Assembly: GCA_049999725.1 (NCBI GenBank)
Contig: JBNGIS010034087.1
Span: 1-28,801, forward strand
Direction of reading: 5' to 3'
Length of the DNA stretch: 28,801 bases
Source of the DNA: Haplomitrium mnioides
Taxonomy: Eukaryota > Marchantiophyta > Haplomitriopsida > Calobryales
Shown here: in pieces, positions 21,678 to 28,801 of the stretch
How the letters are laid out: each line of letters opens with the position of its first letter
How positions within the stretch are numbered: position 1 is the first letter of the stretch
The notes under the pieces: model-generated
The model's database searches: none
What the model was told of the DNA's origin: nothing
What the model saw: the letters and a program-made list of their open reading frames with translations, nothing else
Translations under genes and position numbers: made by a program

Positions 21678-23820
21678 TTGGAAAGCACTTGGGACATTGC
21701 ACATTTTGAAGATAAGATTATTATAATAATGGCAACTCTAAGAAGTTGTGATAGTTGTAAGAGGCCTTGAATCTGGATGAATGGTGATCTTGTTGTATGT
21801 TTAGAATCCATCTAGAAAGTTGTAAGATTCATACTCGATGTCATTGTCGAGGATCGAGTCAATGAAAGGAATCAAAAAGTGTTCCATAGCCGTGGCCGAA
21901 TTCAGACCTTTGAAATCACCTTAGACTCGAATGAGTCCATCTGAATTGGGAACTACGATGATGGGTAAAACCCAATCTATCAATCTTGCGTGAGAGATGA
22001 TTCTAACAATAAGCATCTTAGCAAGATCCGCTTACATCGATTTTGTGTACTTTGGATTCAAGCGATAGAGGTGCTTGCGGATGGGCTTGGCATCAAGCTG
22101 CAACTTAATATAATAATGGTAGATGGAACAAGGAATACTGATCATCTTATTGCATTCCCCAACAAAGATATCAATGCATCAGTGAATAAGCTTTAGGAAT
22201 TCTAATGGGAGGGAAAGTCAAAATATTTGTAAATTTTTAAGCTTTTCTGCTGCTATGGAATGACAAACTCGTCCACAAATTGAACGTTGAAAAATTTACA
22301 AATGGCAAATAGGGAGCCAAAAACATTTAGACTCATTAGAAGATTCAAAATCATGGACCAAAAAATGTGAATCCGGGTCTATAAAAGAGACTTTGTAGAA
22401 CAATTTGTGAATCTTCTAAGTGGTCAGAACACAAGAGTTAAAGAGAGAACCACTCGCTTATCAAGTAGGCCAATTATGAGAGTACTTGCAGCAAAATCCA
22501 TTTGAGCGTGACTTTGTTTGAGCCAAAGGCGACCAAAGAGAAGAGGATGCTATTTACGTTGCAACGTACTGAAAACAATATAGTAGACTAAATATTTTTG
22601 GTCTGCGAACAAAGTGGGAATGTTCATGAGAATGCAAAGGGGGGCAATTTCTCATCCATCGGCTAGTTGAAGTAGTAAGGAGGACTTGTGCAAGGCCAAA
22701 GAATGACATCCAATAGATTGTGTAGTCAATTTTGTCATGATATTGATAGTAGATCCAATGTTAAGATGTACATCAGGGATCAAAATGTTGTCAATGAAAA
22801 CAGAGGTAGCAGACGTGCTAAGATCAAAAAGAGAAACCATGTAAGCAATGGGAGTGTGTGGGACTATAGAATCAACAATATGTTGTACATCCTTAGAAGA
22901 AAGACTAAAGTCAAGCGATGCAGCAAGAATAAGCTCAAGCATCAAGATTCGAGACAAGCTATCTTTTCGTAATCTGGACTTGAGCTTATGAGCCCAAATG
23001 AAATTAACAAATTTTGACTTGTTGCATGGAATCACTAAAGCCTTGCATAAGGATCGACAAGTGGACATATTCAATTTCATGAGTTGGCCAAAGGTGGTAT
23101 TTGTAGGTCAGAAAGCAATGTCTTCAAGCAAGTCATAATTGGGCAACAAATCAAAGAGAGAAGTACAAGAACAAGAACACATAGTAGAACAAGAACACGG
23201 TCCAAAGTATGAATGCTAACAAGAGGGGACAAAGGAATTGGCAATGAAGGGACAAGCATTGGGTTTGCAGCGATAGGAGGCAAAAGTCAAACTTCAGACT
23301 AAGATAGAGGAGAAGCGTTCTCATAAAAAATCAAGGGAGGGATGAGCGTAGCAAGAGCTGCAAAAGGAAGACAAGGAATTAAAAATGGAGGAGTGCAAGC
23401 AAGAGCTGAAATTGAAGATTGAAGTTGGGTACTACAACAAATAGTGACGTGAACAAGGACAATCTCTAACTGATGGACATTGTGAGCTTGTTGCGTGTTG
23501 GCATTGGAGGGAAATTGGAGAACCGGCCCTTGTGACAAAATAACAACAAGCTTCACTAGAGGAATCGGAGGAGGGGTTAAGGAATTGGAGGCAACTGAAC
23601 AACGTGAACCCAAGGTTGTTGTGGCTAGTAGCACTTAATCAAAGAGGGAGAGAAGCAATATAAGAGGATTGTTCCTGACATTGAGAATTTTCATGATAAG
23701 ACAAGGCTCATAGCTACACTGTTGCTGGTACTATGGACATGGTCGTTGCGCCATCCTCTCATTTTGTCCTTGGTAGTACTGCTTACTTCTTGGATGAGGA
23801 CATTCATAAGAGATATGGTT
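21678..23820 (-). pseudogene. Ty3/gypsy gag-pol fragment: zinc knuckle, protease, RT (element C)
   Basis: Read on the minus strand, domains follow gag-pol order. At 23820-23790 is the second half of a CCHC zinc knuckle (NHISYECPHPRSK; H and last C present). A proline- and glutamine-rich linker follows. A protease region spans about 22800-22520 (ILIPDVHLNIGSTINIMTK, LLLQLADG, HPLLFGRLWL). A pre-RT segment and RT span about 22180-21678 (KLQLDAKPIRKHLYRLNPKY, PIIVVPNSDGLIRV, IPFIDSILD, YNFLDGF, FKMCNVPSAFQ). The protease catalytic aspartate is replaced by asparagine (AAC, 22762-22760). Several stops interrupt the frame, for example in IRV-stop-GDF and DGF-stop-TYN. RT stops abruptly before its YxDD region at 21678, so RNase H and integrase are missing. 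The left half of the zinc knuckle is cut off by the LTR of element B. It belongs to a different, older lineage than A and B. Confidence 0.85.
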
Positions 23821-24417
23821 TGTGAAGGCATGAGGTGGATATATTGCTTCTTCTATGTTTTGAAATTCACAACATAGTAATTGTGGCATTTGGAGGAAGG
23901 ATATGGAGGATTTCAATGACTTTGGAGGAAATATGAGTTTTTCGGTTTTTTAGCAAAATCTGTACATAGATTTTGTTCTTATTAGATGCGTATTGGAGTT
24001 GATATTTCACAAGTAAATAATTTATGTCAAATGTCATTAGTGATAATTTACAAAAATTAAAAACTATTGCAAACCCGGAGTTATAACTAGTTAAAGGTAA
24101 AATAAGACTCTACAGAAAAGTCAAAACAGAGAGTATTTGAGCAAGAGAAAATGAAGCTATTATTTTATAAGATAGAAAACTTATTTTATAAGCTTTCTAA
24201 TAGGGTACAATATAGACAATTTGAATTAGTATTAATGATTCTAGAGAGATTCTTTTAAAAGAGTCTAAAGAGGAGAAAAGTCAAAGAAAAGACCTTTAAT
24301 CTCTGACTTGCTCATTGAAGGAATCTCAAAATATGAAAAGTAGCTTTTGTATTAAGGATAAAATAAAAGGAAAAAGATGACTATATCAGATGCTTGGTCA
24401 AGGAAAGCTCCAAATGA

Positions 24418-24551
24418 GAAGCTTCTTCTTGNNNNNNNNNNTTGGTCAAGGAAAGCTCCAAATAAGAAGCTTCTTCTTGAAAAAGTAGTCAAAAGTTAAA
24501 GTTACTTTAGAACTATTTTTGAGAAAAGCTCCAAATGAGAAGCTTCTTGAG
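24418..24551 (+). promoter_or_regulatory. Three heat-shock-element-like sites in LTR B
   Basis: GAAGCTTC occurs at 24418-24425, 24466-24473 and 24539-24546, each after AAAGCTCCAAAT(G/A)A. The second continues to TTCTTGAA (24474-24481). The third reads GAA-GC-TTC-TT-GAG, close to the three-module pattern GAAnnTTCnnGAA. They lie about 110-245 bp upstream of the TATA box, in U3. The first two are on opposite sides of the 10-N gap and may be one site counted twice. Confidence 0.4.
24432..24441. other. Assembly gap, 10 N, with repeated flanks
   Basis: The 39-40 bases before the gap (from TTGGTCAAGG near 24394) are repeated almost identically right after it (24442-24480), differing by one G/A. The LTR of element A has a single copy here. 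This fits two contig ends that overlap and were not merged, or a true short duplication inside the LTR. Confidence 0.9.
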
Positions 24552-24660
24552 GGAAAAAAAGATACTTTAGGAGATACTTTAGAATTCAAAATTGAAAGGC
24601 TAGCTTTTACCTAGGGTTAAAGAATCTCTAGGTTTTACTAGTAGTAATTTGTTGGACTAC

Positions 24661-24667
24661 TATATAA
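24661..24667 (+). promoter_or_regulatory. Putative TATA box of LTR B
   Basis: TATATAACGGG follows GTAATTTGTTGGACTAC and precedes a purine-rich run, as in LTR A at 1464. Transcription of the element would be expected to start roughly 25-35 bases further on (inference), defining the U3/R boundary. Confidence 0.6.
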
Positions 24668-25162
24668 CGGGAAGGAAGAGAGAGGACAGAGACTTGGGAG
24701 GCTTAAGCTTAGACTTTCATTTTCACACTTGGGGAGTTCATTCTTGGAGAGACCATTGGTGCAACGCTTGGAGGAGCTCTTGAAAGAGCTACCAAGAAGA
24801 CTCATTGGAGGACAAGCACTTGAGGAGGGTTTTCCAAAAGAGTGAGGAGTTTGTTGAAAGTGACAAAGGGTGAGAGCATGAGAGTGTTGAGAGATTTTTG
24901 AAGTAAAGAGTTTGATATTGTTCAAGAGATTTTGTTGTAAGTATTTTCTTGATGTGCGTTCTATAGAAATTGTTGAGATTTGAGGTGTTAAATCATACTT
25001 CTATTTCCTTCTCATTTTAAACGTGCACTCACCTTCACAAAGTCACATGAGAAGAAACCCCTACAAAGCAAGAACTTCACAACTTTTAAAGTTTTGAAAG
25101 AAGCTAGTTACAACATGTTGTTATGAAGGCCGTGGTTGCGAGATGTGAGAACCACTAACAAT

Positions 25163-25176
25163 TGGCATAAGAACCA
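25163..25176 (+). other. Primer-binding site of element B (initiator-Met type, decayed)
   Basis: TGGCATAAGAACCA begins two bases after the 5' LTR end. It matches TGGTATCAGAGCCA, the common plant site complementary to the 3' end of initiator tRNA-Met, at 11 of 14 positions. The tRNA would prime minus-strand DNA synthesis. Position and sequence agree, so the call is good despite three changes. Confidence 0.7.
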
Positions 25177-25261
25177 CATTACAATTGGACCCAAAACACA
25201 TTGAGCAAGAGTACATGTGGATGGAGATGGTGAAGAAACAAGCGATTCAGAATGAGAAACC

Positions 25262-28218
25262 ATGGAGTATTTATCTGAAGATGAAGAGTACCCAAGTGAT
25301 ATTTTTGCAGTGGATATGGATATAGAAGACTCATCGAATGAAGAGCTTCACTCGCCAAGAATGTACACTATAGAAGTCATGCCAAAGGTGATGGGAGAAG
25401 AGTTTCAAGCTCCAAAACATACCTTGACGACAGAAGAAGTGGAGCGGCGGATTGCCATACTACGTTATGTAGAGGACATAACCACTGAAGAGAAACAATA
25501 GTTTGAAGAAATCTTTTGTAAGTACATCCATGGTTTTGCTTTTGGGTATAAATATCTAAAATTGGTGACACTTGAAGAGCATAAGATCTACTTGGAGAGT
25601 TTAGCGAAAGCGGTTCAACAAAAGCAATGATGGATGAATCCTCCAATAGCAGAGTTTGTAAAAGAGGAGATGAACAAATTGAAGGAGGCAGGGTTCATCT
25701 ACGAGGTAGAAAATTCAAAATGGGTTTCTCTTATTGTGGTGGTGAAAAAGAAAAATGGTAAGCTTCACATTTGTGTGGACTACAAAAAATTAAATGCGGT
25801 AACAAAAAAAAGATTATTATCCACTTCCTTTCATTGATGAAATTCTTGAAGAAGTAGTGGGATATGAATGGTACTCATTTGGAGATGGATATAGCGGTTA
25901 TAATCAAATTCCTATTGTTGTGGAGCATCAACAACTGACTACATTCACTAGTCCTTGGGTACTTTTGCGTTTCGAGTAATGCCTTTTGGTTTGTGTAATG
26001 CACCGACCACTTTTCAAAGATTTATGGGAAAAATCTTTGAGTTTTTCTTGGGGAAGTTTGTGAGAGATTTTATCAATGACTTCTGTGTTTATGGAAGTAA
26101 GAAAGACCGTTTTGACCATATGGAAAAAATTCTATAAAGGTTGCATGCGGCAAAATCTTTGTTGAATCCGGAGAAATGTAAGTTTGGGTGTCGTCAAAGA
26201 GTGTTGCTAGGCCATACTATTTCAAAAGATGGGGTGGTGGTGGATTCGAAAAAGGTATCCAAGATTCAAGCCCTCCTTTTCCAATCAATATAGCCAAATT
26301 GAGGTCTTTCTTAGGGATGGTTGGCTATTATCGTCATTTTATCTTGGACTTTTCGACCAAAGCAATGGCTTTGAACAATTATTTGAAGAAAACAGTGGAG
26401 TACTCATCAATTTTCAACAATGAAGGTGCCAACGTATCCTTTGAGTGCTTGAAAAAGGCGGTGACAAGCGTGCTTGTATTGGTAAAGCCGAATTGGAGAG
26501 TGTCTTTCTTATTATATACGGATGCTTTGAACATAGCTTTTGGGTGCACATTGAGTCAAAAAGACAAGGATGGACATGATCATCCAATTGCATTTGCATG
26601 TCGACAAATGGTAGTTGCCAAAAAGAACTACTCAGTGACTGAAAGAGAAGGTTTGGCCGTGATTTATGCAATTAAAAAATTTTGTCACTGTTTGTTAAGA
26701 GGAAAATTTACCATCGCGACAAATCACAACGCCTTGAAATATATTTTCAAAAAGCCTAATGTCAAAGGAAGAATTGCTAGGTGGAAAATTTTGTTGGCTA
26801 AATTTGACTATGATATTGAAGATAGACCAAGGAGAAAGCATCTCAATGCTCACATGTTATCGCAAGCTTATAATGAACTTGGGAATGAAGCGGTTGAGGA
26901 GGAGTTTCCTGACAAAAAGCTCTTCAATATGAATGTCATACATGAGGAGTATGGAGATGTTTATAATTACTTACTAGAAGGAAGATATCCGAATGGTTTG
27001 AAGCAACACAACAAGGTTGCATTTGCACGTAAGAGTCAACCATATTCTCTTATGGAGAATACCTTGTTTCATCAAGGCTTTGATGGTCTTCTTCGAAGAG
27101 CAGTGAGTAAGAAAGAAGGCTAACATTTAATGCACAAGTTTCATGATAGAGTGTGTGGTGGTCATTTTGCGGAGAAGGTGACGGCGTATAAGATCTTAGG
27201 TAGGGGGTGACATTGGTGAGGTATGTTTAAAGATTGTTTGGAGTTTTGCAAGACATGTGATGTATGTCAAACATTTGCCAAGAAATCTACTTATCTTTCT
27301 CCTTTGCAACCAATTGCACCTTTGGGTTTTTTTGAAAAATGGAGAGTTGATATTGTTGGACGACTAAATCCCATGCTAGGGAATTTGTATATGGTAGTAG
27401 CGACTGACTATTTGAGCAAATGGGTAGAGGCTTGTCCTTTAAAGAAAGCTACGGAGTAGGAAGTAGGAAGGCTGTTGTACGAGCGGGCTATTGGAGATCG
27501 TAACTGATCGAGGTTCGCCTTTCGTGAGTGGTGTTACTTAAGCAATGATGAATCATTTTTCCATCAAGCAACGGATCACCACATCATACAAGCCAAATGC
27601 AAATGGATTGGTGGAGCATACTAACTTTACTTTATGTCATATGTTAGTGAAGGATGCAGATCTAGAAGGAGCAAAGCATATATATGACAAATGGCTACAT
27701 ACAATTCTTTGGGAATATCGTTCAAATCAAAAGACTTCAACTAGGTATACACCTTTTTGCCTCACGTATGGTTTGGAATCTATTTTGCCAATTGAGTTTA
27801 ATCTTCCTACGTTTAGAACCACCAGTGTGGAGAGACAAGAGGGAGACAATTTGAAGATGGTTACTCGAACTCGTAGTCAATAATTGATGGAGTTAGAAGA
27901 AGCACGAGCAATGGCTCAAGTAAATATTCAAAAGGCACAAGCTCAACAGAAGAAGTGCCATGACAAGCTATTGGGAAAGAGAAGGCCCAGGAAGTTTTGA
28001 TAAGGAGACTAGGTCATGGTGTTTCATACAATTCGTTACATATGGAAGCAAAAGAAATTCCTACCAAGGTATTTTGGTCCTTTTGTTGTGCAAAAAGTGC
28101 ATTCCAACTACACATTTGATTCATCACAACTAACTGCAAGGCATTATGATTGACAAAACTATGACAAGTTAAAGCCATTTTATGCACGTAAGAAAGATGA
28201 CACTCCGATGACGGAGTG
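25262..28218 (+). pseudogene. Ty3/gypsy pol remnant: RT, RNase H, integrase (element B)
   Basis: Domains in order. An acidic lead (MEYLSEDEEYPSD) begins at 25262. RT runs from about 25634 (KEAGFIYEVENSKWVS; DGYSGYNQI with Asp codon 25884; MPFGLCNAPTTFQRFMG; RSFLGMVGYYRHF). RNase H spans about 26500-26860 (LYTDALNIAFG, Asp 26521; VTEREGLAV). Integrase starts with an HHCC finger (HDRVCGGHF, CKTCDVC, 27130-27267). Its core has D at 27349, D at 27506 and E at 27614; the last two are 36 codons apart, the classic D35E spacing. The C-terminal module ends KPFYARKKD. Defects: an extra A in an A-run near 25804-25811 and a lost G near 25958 shift the frame and back; another shift lies near 26268; a short deletion lies near 27490; many stops are present. 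RT YxDD reads IND (Asn codon 26075) and RNase H TDH reads TNH (Asn 26722). Gag and protease are absent. It is dead; family call secure. Confidence 0.92.
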
Positions 28219-28224
28219 AAACCT

Positions 28225-28239
28225 TAGGAGCGGATAAAA
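28225..28239 (+). other. Putative polypurine tract of element B
   Basis: TAGGAGCGGATAAAA stands between the pol stop (28216-28218) and the 3' LTR start TG (28240). It is mostly purine and corresponds to 693-706 of element A. Confidence 0.55.
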
Positions 28240-28801
28240 TGAGACGGCATGAGGTCAATATATGGCTTCTTCTATGTTTTGAAATTCATAGTAATTGTGG
28301 TATTTGGAGGAAGGATATGGAGAATTTCAATGACATTAGAGGAAATATAGGTTTTTCGGTTTTTTAGCAAAATATGTACATAGTAAATTTTGTTCTTATT
28401 AGATGCGTATTGAAGCTGATATTTCACAAGTAAATAATTTATGTCAAATTTAATTAGTGACAATCTACAAAAATAAAAAATCTATTGTAAACCCAGAGTT
28501 ATAACCGGTCAAAGGTAAAATATGACTCTACAAAAAGTCAAAACAAAGAATACTTGAGCAAGAGAAAGTGAAACTATTATTTTATAAGATAGAAAGCTTA
28601 TTTTATAAGCTCTTCAACAAGGTATAATATAGGCAATTTGAATTAATATCAATGATTCTAGAGAGATTCTTCTAAAAGAGCCTAAAGAGGAGAAAAGTCA
28701 AAGAAAAGAACTTTAATCTTTGACTTGCTCATTGAGGGAATCTCGAAATATGAAAAGCAGCTTTTGTATTAAGGATAAAATAAAAGGAAAAAGATGACTA
28801 T
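28240..28801 (+). repeat. 3' LTR of element B, cut by window end
   Basis: Begins TGAGACGGCATGAGG and matches the 5' LTR from 23821 to 24384 with few length changes; the window ends at GATGACTAT, which is 24376-24384 in the 5' copy. A block near 28276-28290 lacks a few bases present in the 5' LTR (CACAACATAGTAATT against CATAGTAATT). About 780 bp should remain outside the window, followed by a TGGTT target-site repeat and the rest of element C. Confidence 0.9.

Larger units (their letters stand above)
23821..25160 (+). repeat. 5' LTR of element B (1340 bp)
   Basis: The LTR begins TGTGAAGGCATGAGG and ends ACTAACA, two bases before the primer-binding site. Positions 23821-24384 align with 28240-28801 of the 3' LTR (564 against 562 bases). 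Shared landmarks are TTCTTCTATGTTTTGAAATT, GAGTTATAAC and TCAAAGAAAAGA. It contains a HindIII-type palindrome cluster (24418-24551), a TATA box (24661), a purine-rich stretch after it, and a 10-N gap (24432-24441) that probably marks a duplicated contig end. Apparent length is therefore uncertain by some 50 bp. Confidence 0.9.
23821..28801 (+). mobile_element. Ty3/gypsy LTR retrotransposon, nearly complete (element B)
   Basis: Order: 5' LTR (23821-25160), primer-binding site, pol remnant (25262-28218), purine-rich tract, start of 3' LTR (28240 onward, cut by the window end). LTR starts and ends follow the TG...CA rule. The interior is only about 3.1 kb and has no gag or protease, so the copy is internally deleted. 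It sits inside element C in opposite orientation. The five bases before it are TGGTT (23816-23820), the predicted target-site duplication. By hand count the two LTRs differ at roughly 35 of about 390 compared bases, so the insertion is old. Confidence 0.92.

Noticed and set aside
23077-23634. Two proline/leucine-rich minus-strand open frames as separate genes
   Set aside because: They lie between the zinc knuckle and protease of element C and are best read as the decayed linker of its gag-pol.

Overview
This window looks like intergenic nuclear DNA from a plant with a large, transposon-rich genome. It is AT-rich. I found no intact protein-coding gene, rRNA or tRNA, and every recognisable coding stretch is a broken transposable-element gene. 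The residue patterns of the Ty3/gypsy polyproteins resemble those common in gymnosperms, so a conifer or relative is my best guess (inference, modest confidence).

Layout. Positions 1-1918 are the 3' part of a Ty3/gypsy retrotransposon (element A): the integrase C-terminal half, a purine-rich tract and an LTR. Positions 1936-7935 hold nothing I recognise. Positions 7940-9330 carry a decayed CACTA-type (En/Spm) TNP2 transposase gene. Positions 9331-14160 are non-coding with a SINE-like remnant. From 14.1 to 18.6 kb there are three unrelated degenerate tandem arrays (about 38, 69 and 52 bp periods), a family of short palindromes with core CTATGCNNGCATAG, and, bracketed by those palindromes, an unrecognised minus-strand reading frame of about 367 codons with two stops. 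Positions 18.4-21.7 kb hold two hairpins, microsatellites, a 100-N assembly gap and a somewhat GC-richer stretch without a recognised gene.

The right-hand end is a nest. An old minus-strand gypsy element (element C; zinc knuckle, protease, reverse transcriptase; 21678-23820) was interrupted inside its gag zinc knuckle by element B, a plus-strand gypsy element of the same family as A. Element B runs from 23821 past the window's end. It has a 1340-bp 5' LTR, a decayed initiator-Met primer-binding site, a pol gene without gag or protease, a purine-rich tract and the first 562 bases of the 3' LTR.

Nothing here works together as a living system. The stronger leads are heat-shock-element-like palindromes upstream of the LTR TATA box, the palindrome family around the unknown frame, the nesting history, and an apparent unmerged duplication across a 10-N gap.
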